The position numbers and the translations under genes are program-made. Under the pieces are notes generated by a model, which ran no database searches, had not been told where the DNA came from, and saw only the letters and a list, made by a program, of their open reading frames with translations. A stretch of 64,000 nt of DNA from Bradyrhizobium frederickii (lineage in GTDB: Bacteria; Pseudomonadota; Alphaproteobacteria; Rhizobiales; Xanthobacteraceae), in NCBI RefSeq assembly GCF_004570865.1, contig NZ_SPQS01000007.1, positions 124,001-188,000 on the forward strand. Direction: 5' to 3'. This document shows, one piece after another, positions 41,626 through 52,894 of this stretch (its first letter is position 1; every line of letters begins with the position of its first letter).

Positions 41626-42009
41626 TCAGTCGAGGATCTTGACGACGCGGCGCGTACGCGGCTCGACGATCACGCGGCGGTCGTTCACGACCGCATAGCG
41701 ATACTCGGTGTAGTTCGGCACGGGGCGGAGCACCACGGTCGACGGCAGCGGCTCCCCGACCACGACGCGCTCCTGGATCACCACGGAATCGCTGCGCGGG
41801 ATTCCGCCCAGCACCGCATTCGGAATTTCGAGGCCGGCGCCGACAGCTGCACCGACGGTGCCGCCAACCATTGCGCCGATCGGTCCGCCGATGTCGCCAC
41901 CTGCACGCGCGCCGTCCCTGGCGCCTTGTTCGGTCGTCGACTGGGCAAAGGCTGCGCTCGAGGCCAGCAACGATGCGGCAGCCAACGTAATCGCAAGACG
42001 GGTCTTCAT
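41626..42009 (-). CDS. DUF1236 periplasmic protein
   Basis: The 127-residue protein has a signal peptide (SSAAFAQ), a glycine-rich middle (GGDIGGPIGAMVGGTVGAAV) and a C-terminal DUF1236 domain (YRYAVVNDRRVIVEPRTRRV). GGAGG lies before the ATG at 42009. The family is common in Bradyrhizobiaceae; its role, possibly in the cell envelope, is unknown. Confidence 0.8.
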   Translation of the reverse strand: MKTRLAITLAAASLLASSAAFAQSTTEQGARDGARAGGDIGGPIGAMVGGTVGAAVGAGLEIPNAVLGGIPRSDSVVIQERVVVGEPLPSTVVLRPVPNYTEYRYAVVNDRRVIVEPRTRRVVKILD

Positions 42010-42123
42010 GTTCTTTAGCCTCCAGTGATTGCTATTCGCCTTCAACCGCGGGGCCGGACCGTTGTTCCGGTTCCCCGCGGCGAAAGACACACCCAGATCC
42101 GGAGACTGTTACGGCGTAACAGT

Positions 42124-43011
42124 TCAGGCGGCAGCGATCTCGTGGCCCGCCATCAGTTCCAGCGCCCGCACCATCGCCGAATGATCCCAGCCCTTGCCGC
42201 CATGGGCGGTGCAGGCCGAGAACAATTGCTGCGCCACCGCCGTGCTCGGCAGCGACAGCCCAAGCGAGCGCGCACCTTCGAGCGCGAGATTGAGATCCTT
42301 CTGGTGCAGCTCGATGCGGAAGCCGGGATCGAAATTGCGCTTCACCATCCGCTCGCCGTGAACCTCGAGAATGCGTGAGGAAGCAAAGCCGCCCATCAGC
42401 GCCTGCCGCACCAGCGCCGGATCGGCGCCGGCCTTCGACGCAAACAACAGCGCCTCGCTCACCGCCTCGATCGTCAGCGCGACGATGATCTGGTTGGCGA
42501 CCTTGGTCGTCTGCCCGTCGCCATTGGCGCCGACGCGGGTGACGTTCTTGCCCATCTTGTCGAAGACCGGCTTCATGGTGCCGAAGGCCCGCTCCGGGCC
42601 GCCGACCATGATGGTGAGGCTCGCTGCCTTGGCCCCGACCTCGCCGCCCGACACCGGCGCGTCGAGATAGTCCGCACCCAGCGCCTCGATCCTCTTCGCA
42701 AATTCCTTCGTCGCCAGCGGCGAGATCGAGCTCATGTCCACGACGATCTTGCCCTTGGAAATCCCGCTCGCGACCCCGTCCTTGCCGAACAGCACGGCCT
42801 CGACATGCGGGGTATCAGGCACCATGATGATGACCGCATCCGCCTCCTCCGCGATCTCTTTGCCGGATTTGCAGGGAGTGCCGCCAGCCGCGATCAGCTC
42901 CGGCGTAACGGGCGCGACGTCATGCAGCAGAACACGATGGCCCGCGGCCAGGAGATGGCCGGCCATCGGCCGTCCCATGGTGCCAAGTCCGATGAAGCCG
43001 ATGTCGATCAT
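42124..43011 (-). CDS. glxR: Tartronate semialdehyde reductase
   Basis: The 295-residue protein is a beta-hydroxyacid dehydrogenase: GFIGLGTMGRPMAGHL at the N terminus, the DAPVSGGEVGAKAASLTIMV substrate motif and the catalytic lysine in ANGDGQTTKVANQIIV. It reduces tartronate semialdehyde, the Gcl product, to D-glycerate. It follows hyi and gcl in the same direction, with a repeat of about 160 bases in between. Confidence 0.9.
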   Translation of the reverse strand: MIDIGFIGLGTMGRPMAGHLLAAGHRVLLHDVAPVTPELIAAGGTPCKSGKEIAEEADAVIIMVPDTPHVEAVLFGKDGVASGISKGKIVVDMSSISPLATKEFAKRIEALGADYLDAPVSGGEVGAKAASLTIMVGGPERAFGTMKPVFDKMGKNVTRVGANGDGQTTKVANQIIVALTIEAVSEALLFASKAGADPALVRQALMGGFASSRILEVHGERMVKRNFDPGFRIELHQKDLNLALEGARSLGLSLPSTAVAQQLFSACTAHGGKGWDHSAMVRALELMAGHEIAAA

Positions 43012-43062
43012 GTCAAGCTTTCCTCAGTTGCAAATGCAAGATTCGTCCGCTGGCTCGGCGCA

Positions 43063-43220
43063 CCTCTCCCGCTTGCGGGAGAGGTCGGCGCGTCCGGGCG
43101 ATGCGAAGCATCGTCCCGCGCGCCGGGTGAGGGCTCTATCCGCTTGGGGATCTTCACCGCACCGCGAATCCCATTGCGGAAGCACCCCTCTCCCAACCCT
43201 CTCCCGCAAGCGGGAGAGGG
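43063..43220. repeat. Palindromic intergenic repeat, CTCTCCCGCTTGCGGG family, copy 2
   Basis: Starts CCTCTCCCGCTTGCGGGAG and ends CTCTCCCGCAAGCGGGAGAG; the centre differs from the copy at 36361-36492. It splits glxR from hyi inside the operon. Confidence 0.82.
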
Positions 43221-43250
43221 AGTGCACCGTCGCTGTGGCCTCGATATCCT

Positions 43251-44036
43251 CTACGTCTCAAACGTCTGTGCGGCGTGCCACGAAAGCCCTTCCAGCGTCG
43301 TGGTGCGCGGCTTGTATTCGCAGCCGATCCAGCCGCGATAGCCGATCGCGTCGAGATGGCGGAACAGGAAGGGATAGTTGATCTCTCCGGTGCCCGGCTC
43401 GTGCCGGCCGGGATTGTCGGCGAGCTGGATATGGGCGATCTCAGGCAGATATTCCTGCATGGTGCGGGCGAGATCGCCCTCCATGATCTGCATGTGATAG
43501 ATGTCGTACTGGACGAACAGATTGCTCGACCGCACCTCCGAGATCAGCTGCACCGCCTGCTCGGTGCCGTTGAGGAAGAAGCCGGGAATGTCGAGCGTGT
43601 TGATCGGCTCGACCAGCAGCTTGATGTTTTCGCGTGCCAGCGTCGAGGCGGCAAAGCGCAAATTTCCGACCAGCGTCTCGTTCAGCTCGCGCGGATCGGC
43701 CTCAGTGGGCGCAATACCGACGAGGCAGTTGAGCTGATCGCAATCGAGCGCCTTGGCATAGTCGATGGCGCGGAACACGCCGTCACGGAATTCGGCGGTG
43801 CGATTGGGCAGGATCGCGATGCCGCGCTCGCCGCCTGCCCAGTTTCCGGCCGGCAGATTATGCAGCACCTGCGTCAGGCCATGGGCCTCGAGCTGCTCGC
43901 GCAGCTGCGCCTTGTCGAAATCATAGGGAAAGAGATATTCGACCCCGGAAAATCCCGCCGCCTTCGCCGCCGCGAAGCGGTCGAGAAACGGCATCTCGTT
44001 GAACAGCATGGTGAGGTTGGCGGCGAATTTCGGCAT
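43251..44036 (-). CDS. hyi: Hydroxypyruvate isomerase
   Basis: The 261-residue TIM-barrel protein interconverts hydroxypyruvate and tartronate semialdehyde. Motifs include FAANLTMLFNEMPFLDRF, VEPINTLDIPGFFL, VQYDIYHMQIMEGD (metal ligands) and IQLADNPGRHEPGTGEINYP. It lies 11 bases after gcl, as in many glyoxylate carboligase operons. Confidence 0.93.
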   Translation of the reverse strand: MPKFAANLTMLFNEMPFLDRFAAAKAAGFSGVEYLFPYDFDKAQLREQLEAHGLTQVLHNLPAGNWAGGERGIAILPNRTAEFRDGVFRAIDYAKALDCDQLNCLVGIAPTEADPRELNETLVGNLRFAASTLARENIKLLVEPINTLDIPGFFLNGTEQAVQLISEVRSSNLFVQYDIYHMQIMEGDLARTMQEYLPEIAHIQLADNPGRHEPGTGEINYPFLFRHLDAIGYRGWIGCEYKPRTTTLEGLSWHAAQTFET

Positions 44037-44047
44037 GATGCTCTCCC

Positions 44048-45838
<1,791 letters not shown>

Positions 45839-45920
45839 ATCGGACCTCGCTTGGTTTAAGTCAGCGAGCGAGATCATCGGTTGCGCAGGAGCCGATCTCA
45901 ACGAGATCGATTTTATTTTC

Positions 45921-45953
45921 CACGATGCGGCAGCCGCAGAGAAATTGCGGCAA
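45921..45953. promoter_or_regulatory. Candidate IclR-type operator upstream of gcl
   Basis: CACGATGCGGCA (45921-45932), partly inside the perfect palindrome TGCGGC-A-GCCGCA (45926-45938), then a second half-site ATTGCGGCAA at 45944-45953. The 12-mer CACRATGCGGCA recurs in the tctC promoter. Confidence 0.45.
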
Positions 45954-45990
45954 CGTCAATCGGTTAGATGCAGGAACGCGTGAAAGCGGC

Positions 45991-47793
45991 TCACTCGAAC
46001 AGCGGCGCCAGCTCCATCTGCGGCACCAGCACGAGACCCTTGTCGGTGATGCGAATTTCCGGAATGACCGATAAGGGAATCAAATTGAAGCCCATGTAGG
46101 GAATGGTGCAGCCGGCCTCCGCCCATTCCTTCTTCAACACCCTGACCTCGTCGGCCACCTCGGTGACTCGCTTGTCGGACAGCAGGCCCGCGATCGGCAG
46201 CGGGACCAGCGCCCTCACCTCGCCGTCGGCAACGACGCAAACGCCGCCCTGCCGCGCCTTGATCGCGGCGATGGCGACCTGCATGTCGGGCTCGTTGGTA
46301 CCGGCGACGATGATGTTGTGGCTATCGTGCCCGACGCTGGAGGCGACCGCGCCGCGCTTGAGGCCGAAATCCTTCAAGAGGCCGTAGGCGACATTGCCGG
46401 CCGATTTGCCATGGCGCTCGACGACGGTGACGAAGCACAGGCCGTAGCGCGCGAACAGCGACGGCCAGTCCTTTGCGGGCTCGATCTTCACCTTCTCGTG
46501 GATCAGTGTGATGCCGGGCAGCGCGGTCTTGATCGCGTTGACGGTGCAGGCCTTCGCCGGCAGCTCCGGCGTCAGCTTCATCGTCTGCGGCAGCTTCACC
46601 GTCGCATGGGCCGCCTTCGGATATTGATAGCGCTGTGACAGTGCCTGATCGAGACGTGGCGTGATCCTGCCATGCTCGACCACGAGCTCGCCGCCATACC
46701 AGGTGCATTGCGGCTTGAGTTCATCACCCATCAGCACGAGATCGGCGCGGCGGCCGCCGCCGAGCCCGCCGATGTCGCCATCCATGCCGAAGCGCGTCGC
46801 GCCATGCAGCGAACCCATCGACCACGCCTGCTCCGGCGACATCCCCGCCTTCACGGCTTCACGCACCACCCAGTCGAGGCCGAACAGCAGGAGATCGTCG
46901 GCATCGCGGTCATCGGTGCACACCGCCGTGCGCTTGTGCGAGGCCCCAAGCTCGGTGATGGTGCGGATCGCCTGCGGCAGCGAATGCCAGGGCGTCGTCG
47001 GCGGCCCGCCGCGCAGGAACACCCAGACGCCGGCGTCGAGCAGATCGTCGGCGATGTCGCGATCGATCGCTTCGTGGGTGTCGGTGACGCCGGACGCAGC
47101 ATAGGCCGCGACGAATTCGCGGCCGTAGACGTGGCCGGACACCGGCCGTCCCCGCTTCAACGCGGCCGCGAGGATGGCGTGGCTGCGCTCGTCGCCCATC
47201 GTCACCGGCACAAAGTCCATCTTCTCGCCGAGTGCCACGGCTTCGGGCCAGCGATCGAACAGACCCGCGATCTTGTCGGGCGTGAGATCACCGCCAGCCG
47301 TCTCGAGCTCAGCCGATGTCGCAGGGACCGTCGAAGGCACCGTCAAGAAAATCGAGAGCGGCGCCTCGCGCGCGTCCTCCAGCATCGCCTCGACGCCGGC
47401 GACATCCATGACGTTGCCGATCTCGTGGCTGTCGCAGAAGATCGTGGTGGTGCCGTTGAGCAGCGCGGCCTCTGCATAGGCGCAGGCCGTCACCATCGAG
47501 GATTCGATGTGGATGTGCGGATCGACCAGGCCCGGCGCGACGATGCCGCCGGCGGCGTCGTAGAGCGGCACACCGTTCCAAGTCTTCTTCGCTGTTCCGG
47601 CCGGCTTCACGGCGGCGATGCGGCCGCCGGTGATCCAGACCTCGCGGTTCGCGTGGATGCGCTCCGAATAGGTCGAAAGCACCCGAGCGCCAGTGATGAC
47701 GAGATCGGGCGCAAGGCGCGCGGAAGCGACGTCGGCAAGGCGGCGCGTCATGCCGTGCAGCGGCGCGACGGCAAAGCGGGTGAGTTTTGTCAT
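45991..47793 (-). CDS. ade: Adenine deaminase
   Basis: The 600-residue protein is an amidohydrolase-superfamily adenine deaminase (adenine to hypoxanthine). It shows the metal motif [16 protein letters not shown], then CDSHEIGNV, and the C-terminal [18 protein letters not shown] typical of Ade. The start MTKLTRF at 47793 has GAGAG upstream. It is convergent with nothing and is in the same direction as gcl; as purine breakdown feeds glyoxylate via allantoin, the neighbourhood makes sense. Confidence 0.9.
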   Translation of the reverse strand: MTKLTRFAVAPLHGMTRRLADVASARLAPDLVITGARVLSTYSERIHANREVWITGGRIAAVKPAGTAKKTWNGVPLYDAAGGIVAPGLVDPHIHIESSMVTACAYAEAALLNGTTTIFCDSHEIGNVMDVAGVEAMLEDAREAPLSIFLTVPSTVPATSAELETAGGDLTPDKIAGLFDRWPEAVALGEKMDFVPVTMGDERSHAILAAALKRGRPVSGHVYGREFVAAYAASGVTDTHEAIDRDIADDLLDAGVWVFLRGGPPTTPWHSLPQAIRTITELGASHKRTAVCTDDRDADDLLLFGLDWVVREAVKAGMSPEQAWSMGSLHGATRFGMDGDIGGLGGGRRADLVLMGDELKPQCTWYGGELVVEHGRITPRLDQALSQRYQYPKAAHATVKLPQTMKLTPELPAKACTVNAIKTALPGITLIHEKVKIEPAKDWPSLFARYGLCFVTVVERHGKSAGNVAYGLLKDFGLKRGAVASSVGHDSHNIIVAGTNEPDMQVAIAAIKARQGGVCVVADGEVRALVPLPIAGLLSDKRVTEVADEVRVLKKEWAEAGCTIPYMGFNLIPLSVIPEIRITDKGLVLVPQMELAPLFE

Positions 47794-47876
47794 GGGGCTC
47801 TCGCGTGACGGAAACAGCCCAGCAATGGTTGCGCCCGCAGGCCGGCTCGGCAATTCAAATAAAACGGCACCCGTGC

Positions 47877-48680
47877 TTACGCTTTAGGCGCCGAACCTCC
47901 TGCCGTCCCCGCTCTCGAAGACCTGCGCGGGTTCCGCCTTCTCGGCGGTGCGGCGGCTGCGGTGGCCTTGACCCGAATTCGCATCGACCGGCCCTTCGAC
48001 TCGTCGATCTCGAAGGAATTTGTCTTTCGCACGAGATCGCTCAGCTTGCGGAAGCCGAACGTCCTCGGATCGAAATCGGACGCGAGATTGGCAAGCTGCC
48101 GACCGACCTCGCCCAACGTAACCCAGCCGTCCTCGCTCTCCATCTGGGTGATCACCTTCTTGATGATCGGCGTGGCCGCTTCGGGTGGCTGAAGCGATGC
48201 CGACCTTGAAGTGGCGTCCTGCGTATTCGCCGGTCCGGCAAGGAGGTTCTCCGTGTAAACGAACCTCCGGCAGGCCTGCCTGAAACTTTCCGGCGTCTTC
48301 TGCTCGCCGAACCCGAAGACGTCGATGCCCTGCTCCCGGATGCGAGCGGCCAGGCGGGTGAAGTCGCTATCGGACGACACCAGGCAAAAGCCGTCGAACC
48401 GGCCGCTGTGAAGCAGGTCCATCGCGTCGATGACCAGCGTGATGTCGGAGGCGTTCTTCCCGGTCGTGTAGGCGAACTGCTGCTGCGGGATGATGGCGTG
48501 CTTCGACAGGATATCGGCCCAGCCCCTGGACCGTGCGTTGGAGAAGTCGCCATAGATACGGCGAACGCTGGCCTCGCCGATCTTGGCAATCTCCTCGAAC
48601 AGTCCGTCCGCGATCTTGGCGGAGGCATTGTCGGCGTCGATCAGAACCGCCAGACGCGGCGAGCGAAGCTCGGAAGGCAT
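47877..48680 (-). CDS. NYN-domain putative ribonuclease with C-terminal LOTUS/OST-HTH domain
   Basis: The 267-residue protein has an N-terminal NYN/PIN-like nuclease domain with the acidic set Asp15 and Asp17 (LIDADN), Asp79 and Asp85 ([11 protein letters not shown]) and Asp104 and Asp106 (SSDSDF). A LOTUS/OST-HTH domain follows at about residues 168-240 ([33 protein letters not shown]), and the tail is basic ([11 protein letters not shown]). The pairing suggests an RNA-guided or RNA-structure-specific nuclease; the target is unknown. Confidence 0.85.
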   Translation of the reverse strand: MPSELRSPRLAVLIDADNASAKIADGLFEEIAKIGEASVRRIYGDFSNARSRGWADILSKHAIIPQQQFAYTTGKNASDITLVIDAMDLLHSGRFDGFCLVSSDSDFTRLAARIREQGIDVFGFGEQKTPESFRQACRRFVYTENLLAGPANTQDATSRSASLQPPEAATPIIKKVITQMESEDGWVTLGEVGRQLANLASDFDPRTFGFRKLSDLVRKTNSFEIDESKGRSMRIRVKATAAAAPPRRRNPRRSSRAGTAGGSAPKA

Positions 48681-48736
48681 GACAGTTCCCCACGAATGGA
48701 CGCGACACGAGAAGACAAGTGCGTCAGGACGGCCAA

Positions 48737-48837
48737 AGCATGATCCGGAAAAGTGCGCAGCGGTTTTCCGAAAAGATCATGCTTAAACAACAACCTAGAG
48801 CGCGATGACGATTCATCCTAATCGCATCGCGCTTTAG
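48737..48837. repeat. Dispersed repeat with GCATGATCCGGAAAAGTG and AGCGCGATG arms, overlapping the tctA stop
   Basis: It contains GCATGATCCGGAAAAGTG...TTTTCCG...GATCATGC and AGCGCGATGACG...CGCATCGCGCT, two hairpins joined by CAACAACCTAG. I recognise it as a very common Bradyrhizobium/Rhodopseudomonas repeat. The TAA stop codon of tctA (48834-48836) is supplied by its first bases. Confidence 0.85.
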
Positions 48838-50333
48838 TCCTCGTTCGCCTTGAACCGCCCCAGCCCCTTCAGCACAAACGGAGCCAATAGCGCAAGCAGT
48901 GCGATGCCGAGCAGCGTCGCCGAGATCGGGCTCTGCAGCAGCGTCATGGGATCGCCGAGACTGATCGCGAGCGCGCGGCGCAGCTGGCTTTCGGCGATCG
49001 GGCCGAGGATCAGGCCGACCACGACCGGCGCGATCGGAAAATCGAACCGGCGCATCAGAAAGCCGAGCACGCCGAAGCCGGCCAGCATCGACAATTCCAC
49101 CACCGACGGCTTTGCGGCGATGGTGCCCATGGTCGCGAACACGAGGATGCCGGCATAGAGCCAGGGCTGCGGGATCGCAAGCAGCCGCACCCACAGGCCG
49201 ACCAGCGGCAAATTGAGCACCAGCAGCATGCAATTGGCGATGAACAGGCTGGCGATCAGGCCCCATACCAGGTCCGGCCGTTCGGCAAACAGCAGCGGCC
49301 CCGGGTTGAGGCCATATTGCTGGAAGCCCGCCAGCATCATCGCGGCCGTTGCCGAGGTCGGCAGCCCGAGCGTGAGCAGCGGCACCAGCGTTCCGGCGGC
49401 GGAGGCGTTGTTGGCGGCTTCCGGCCCCGCGACGCCTTCGATCGCCCCCTTGCCGAACTCTTCGGGGTGCTTCGTCAAGCGTTTCTCGGTCGAATAGGAC
49501 AGGAAGGTCGGGATCTCCGCGCCGCCCGCGGGCAGCGCGCCGATCGGGAAGCCGAACATGGTGCCGCGCAACCACGGCTTCCACGAGCGCTTCCAGTCTT
49601 CTTTCGTCATCCACAGCGAGCCGCGCACCGGCTCGAGCTTCTCCTCGCCGTGGTGGCGGCGCGATGCGACGTAGAGCGCCTCGCCGAGCGCGAACAGGCC
49701 GACCGCAAGCGTCGTCACCTCGACGCCGTCGAGCAGCTCAGGGACGCCGAACGCGAGCCGCGCCTGGCCCGTCAGCTTGTCGATGCCGACGAGGCCCAGC
49801 GTCAGGCCGATGAACAGGCTGGTCAGGCCGCGGATCGGGGAATCGCCGAAGGTTGCCGACACCGTGACGAAGGCGACGCACATCAGCGCGAAATAGTCCT
49901 CGGGGCCGAAGCGTACGGCGAAATCGACCAGCCAGGGCGCGAGGAAGGCAAGGCCGATGGTGGCGATGGTTCCGGCCACAAAAGAGCCAATCGCGGAGGT
50001 CGCAAGCGCCGGCCCGCCGCGGCCGGCCTTGGCCATCTTGTTGCCTTCGAGCGCGGTCGCCATCGAGGCGCTCTCGCCGGGGGTGTTGATCAGGATCGCG
50101 GTGGTCGAGCCGCCATACATGCCGCCGTAATAGATGCCGGCGAACATGATCAGCGAGCCGCCGGGGTCGAGCTTGTAGGTGACAGGCAGCAGCAGCGCGA
50201 CCGTCAGCGCCGGGCCGATGCCGGGCAGCACGCCGACGGCGGTACCAAGGAACACGCCGATCAGCGCATAGAGCAGGTTCATCGGCTGGACGGCAACCGC
50301 CATGCCGTGGGCCAGCGCCGCAAAAGTGTCCAT
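48834..50333 (-). CDS. tctA: Tripartite tricarboxylate transporter large membrane subunit TctA
   Basis: The 499-residue protein has about 11-12 membrane helices and the TctA signatures [39 protein letters not shown] and [19 protein letters not shown]. It is the ion-coupled channel for a carboxylate brought by TctC. ATG 50333 overlaps the tctB stop (TGATG); a GTG three bases earlier is possible. Confidence 0.93.
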   Translation of the reverse strand: MDTFAALAHGMAVAVQPMNLLYALIGVFLGTAVGVLPGIGPALTVALLLPVTYKLDPGGSLIMFAGIYYGGMYGGSTTAILINTPGESASMATALEGNKMAKAGRGGPALATSAIGSFVAGTIATIGLAFLAPWLVDFAVRFGPEDYFALMCVAFVTVSATFGDSPIRGLTSLFIGLTLGLVGIDKLTGQARLAFGVPELLDGVEVTTLAVGLFALGEALYVASRRHHGEEKLEPVRGSLWMTKEDWKRSWKPWLRGTMFGFPIGALPAGGAEIPTFLSYSTEKRLTKHPEEFGKGAIEGVAGPEAANNASAAGTLVPLLTLGLPTSATAAMMLAGFQQYGLNPGPLLFAERPDLVWGLIASLFIANCMLLVLNLPLVGLWVRLLAIPQPWLYAGILVFATMGTIAAKPSVVELSMLAGFGVLGFLMRRFDFPIAPVVVGLILGPIAESQLRRALAISLGDPMTLLQSPISATLLGIALLALLAPFVLKGLGRFKANED

Positions 50334-50818
50334 CACAGCAGTCGCTCCAGCGGTCCGGTCGGAAGGCTCAGCGTCAACAGCCGGTCGAACGCGAGATAGA
50401 TGAGGGTCGACATCACCAGCGCGATGATGCTGTCGACGAGGATGGCGCGGCGCCCGAAAGCCGCTGACGTCGTCACGAACAGCGCCGAGGTTGCCAGGAT
50501 GAAGCCGCCACCAAAGCCGATGATCGCGATCAGCAGGGCCAGGCCGACCAGGATCAGAACCACCGGAACGGGGTCGGCGCTCTCGCGCGCGGGCAGATTC
50601 CCGCGCAGCGCGTCGATCAAATTGCCGATCGCGAGCAGCCCAAGGCCGCAGGCGATCACGACCGGCATCGCCTCCGGCCCCATGCCGTACATCGCGGTGG
50701 ATGACAGGCCGCGCGCGTCAAAGACCAGTACGGCGGCGAGACCTGCGAGCAGCGCAGCGATGACGACGCCGGCGCGATCGACGCGCCGCGGCCACTGGGC
50801 GGGATCACCCGAGGTCAT
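50333..50818 (-). CDS. tctB: Tripartite tricarboxylate transporter small membrane subunit TctB
   Basis: The 161-residue protein has four membrane helices, as expected for TctB ([77 protein letters not shown]). The start 50818 overlaps the tctC stop in ATGA and the stop overlaps the tctA start. Confidence 0.88.
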   Translation of the reverse strand: MTSGDPAQWPRRVDRAGVVIAALLAGLAAVLVFDARGLSSTAMYGMGPEAMPVVIACGLGLLAIGNLIDALRGNLPARESADPVPVVLILVGLALLIAIIGFGGGFILATSALFVTTSAAFGRRAILVDSIIALVMSTLIYLAFDRLLTLSLPTGPLERLL

Positions 50819-51780
50819 GACTTGACCAGGCCGACCGACTTCAGCACGTCGGTGACACGCACGGTTTCCTTCTTCAGGAAGTCGGCGAAGGCATCGCCCC
50901 CGAGATAGGCATCCTCCCAGCCCTTCTGCTTGAGGATCTCCTTCCAGGCATCCGACTTGACCATCTTCTCGACCGCATCGGTCAGGGTCTTGCGCTGCTC
51001 CGGCGTGATGCCGGGAGGCGCGACGACCGAACGCCAATTGGCGATCACGAGGTCGATGCCCTGCTCCTTGAAGGTCGGGATATCGCTGCCGGCGATGCGC
51101 TTCTCCGAGGTCACGCCGATCGCGCGCAGCTTGCCGGACTTGATCTGCCCTTCATATTCGCTGAGACCCGAAATACCCGCGGTGACCTTGCCGCCGAGGA
51201 TCGCGGCGAGCGACTCGCCGCCGCCGGAGAACGGGATATAGTTGATCTTCTTCGCATCCGCGCCGACGGCACCGGCAAACAACGCCGCCATCACATGGTC
51301 GACGCCGCCGGCCGAGCCGCCGGCAAAGGTCACCTTGGCGATGTCGGCCTTCACCGCGGCGGCGAGATCCTGCGCCGTCTTGATCGGCGAGTTCGCGGGC
51401 ACCACCATCACCTGAATTTCTTCGGTGAGGCGCGCGATCGGCGTCACCTGTTCCAGCGTCACCGGCGACTTGTTCATGGCGAGGGCACCCACCATGACGA
51501 AGCCGTTGACCATCATCTGGTTGCCGTCGCCCTTGGCGCCATTGACGAACTGGGCGATGCCGACGCTGCCGCCGGCCCCGGGAACGTTGGTGACCTGCAC
51601 GCTGCGCGCCACACCGGAGGCCACCAGTGCCTGCTGCATCGAGCGCGCGGTCTGGTCCCATCCGCCGCCCGGGGCCGCCGGCGCCATCAGCTTGAGCTCG
51701 AGCTGCTGGGCAAGGGATGGCGCTGCCGCAAGGGTCAGCGCGATGGCTGCGCCGGCAAGGCGCGCGGAAAATTGGAACAT
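50815..51780 (-). CDS. tctC: Tripartite tricarboxylate transporter binding protein TctC (Bug family)
   Basis: The 321-residue protein has a signal peptide (AAPSLAQ) and the Bug-family pattern LMAPAAPGGGWDQTARSMQ, NVPGAGGSVGIAQF and FAGGSAGGVDHVMAALF. Start 51780 has GGAGAG upstream; a GTG/ATG 21 bases earlier is less likely. It binds a carboxylate (citrate, tartrate, glutarate or a hydroxyacid; not determinable). A 12-mer shared with the gcl promoter precedes it. Confidence 0.9.
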   Translation of the reverse strand: MFQFSARLAGAAIALTLAAAPSLAQQLELKLMAPAAPGGGWDQTARSMQQALVASGVARSVQVTNVPGAGGSVGIAQFVNGAKGDGNQMMVNGFVMVGALAMNKSPVTLEQVTPIARLTEEIQVMVVPANSPIKTAQDLAAAVKADIAKVTFAGGSAGGVDHVMAALFAGAVGADAKKINYIPFSGGGESLAAILGGKVTAGISGLSEYEGQIKSGKLRAIGVTSEKRIAGSDIPTFKEQGIDLVIANWRSVVAPPGITPEQRKTLTDAVEKMVKSDAWKEILKQKGWEDAYLGGDAFADFLKKETVRVTDVLKSVGLVKS

Positions 51781-51810
51781 GAGGACGCTCTCCAGGCTCA
51801 TGCGGACGTT

Positions 51811-51822
51811 TGCCGCATTGTG
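51811..51822. promoter_or_regulatory. Candidate IclR-type operator upstream of tctC
   Basis: The minus strand reads CACAATGCGGCA, matching CACGATGCGGCA at 45921-45932 before gcl in 11 of 12 bases. It is 31 bases from the tctC start and downstream of iclR. Confidence 0.45.
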
Positions 51823-51888
51823 TCGTTTGGTCGCATATCAGCCAAAACGGCCGATGCTGTCCAGCGACAGCGCCCAGATTCCTCCGTT

Positions 51889-52731
51889 TTAGCGGGGCGT
51901 CGGCATCACCCCACCCAGCGCGACGGTCAGCTCACCGGCGACGTCGCGCACGATTTGGCCCACGTCCGGCAATCTGTCGTCGGTCAGGCGGCTGGTCATG
52001 CCGGAGACGGAAATCGCCGCGAGCGGCTCGGCGCAGTCGTTGTATACCACGGCAGCAATGCAGCGCAGGCCCATGCAGGCCTCTTCATCGTCCAGCGCAA
52101 AACCCTGCTGGCGGATCTTTTCGAGTTCCTTAAACAGATCGCTCGGCCGCACGATCGACTTCCCGGTCAGACGCGGCATGCCGTGATGGCGGATGACGGC
52201 GCCGACGTCCTCGTCCGAATAGGTCGCGAGCACCGCCTTGCCGACGCCTGACGTCACCATAGGGACACGGCCGCCGACCTGGGTCAGCGAACGCATGATC
52301 TCGCGGCTCTCCATCCGGGTCAGAACGATGATGAATTCGTCGTCGACGACGGCGAGATTGGCGGTCTCGCGGGTGAGATCGCGCAGCTTGCGCAAGTATG
52401 GAATGGCCTGGGCGGAGAAATTACGCCGCCGCGCAAAGCTCGCGCCGACCGTGAAGGCGCGCGAGCCGACGTGCCATTTGGATTCGGCGCGGTCGAACTG
52501 CACGAAGCGACGGCTCTCCAGCGTCGCGAGCAGGCGATGCACGGTCGAGGTCGACAATCCCGTTCGGATCGCCAGATCGCTGAGGCGGTAGCCCTCGTCG
52601 TCCTCGGCCAGCGTTTCCAGGATGGAGAGCGCACGGTCGACGGACTGCACGCCGCCGTCGCGGGTCTCATGATCGGCCTCCGCAGCCGATTTGGGCTCGA
52701 TCGATTTGCGCCGGATCACGTTCTTGTTCAT
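51889..52731 (-). CDS. IclR-family transcriptional regulator
   Basis: The 280-residue protein has an N-terminal winged helix (QSVDRALSILETLAEDDEGY, LSTSTVHRLLATLESR) and a C-terminal effector domain (MVTSGVGKAVLATY, GFALDDEEACMGLRCIAAVV). It precedes tctC in the same direction. ATG 52731 is chosen over 52752 because the latter lies at the edge of a repeat. It may control tctCBA and, through the shared motif, gcl-hyi-glxR. Confidence 0.88.
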   Translation of the reverse strand: MNKNVIRRKSIEPKSAAEADHETRDGGVQSVDRALSILETLAEDDEGYRLSDLAIRTGLSTSTVHRLLATLESRRFVQFDRAESKWHVGSRAFTVGASFARRRNFSAQAIPYLRKLRDLTRETANLAVVDDEFIIVLTRMESREIMRSLTQVGGRVPMVTSGVGKAVLATYSDEDVGAVIRHHGMPRLTGKSIVRPSDLFKELEKIRQQGFALDDEEACMGLRCIAAVVYNDCAEPLAAISVSGMTSRLTDDRLPDVGQIVRDVAGELTVALGGVMPTPR

Positions 52732-52754
52732 CGCGACCTGCCGCTTGTGCATCC

Positions 52755-52881
52755 GTCATTCCGGGATGGTCCGCCGGGACTGCGCGCAGCGCGGGCCTGG
52801 CGTACCAGTCCCGGAATCTCGAGATCCCCAGGTGCGCAATTGCGCACCATAGTTCGATGCTCCGCATCGCCCCGGGATGAC
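52755..52881. repeat. Palindromic intergenic repeat, GTCATTCCGGGGCGC family, copy 2 (diverged)
   Basis: Starts GTCATTCCGGGATGG and ends CGCCCCGGGATGAC, with an internal hairpin (GCGCAATTGCGC). It resembles the copy at 28296-28392 in its ends only. It fills the iclR/acyl-CoA synthetase gap. Confidence 0.72.
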
Positions 52882-52894
52882 AGGAGAGTTAGGC

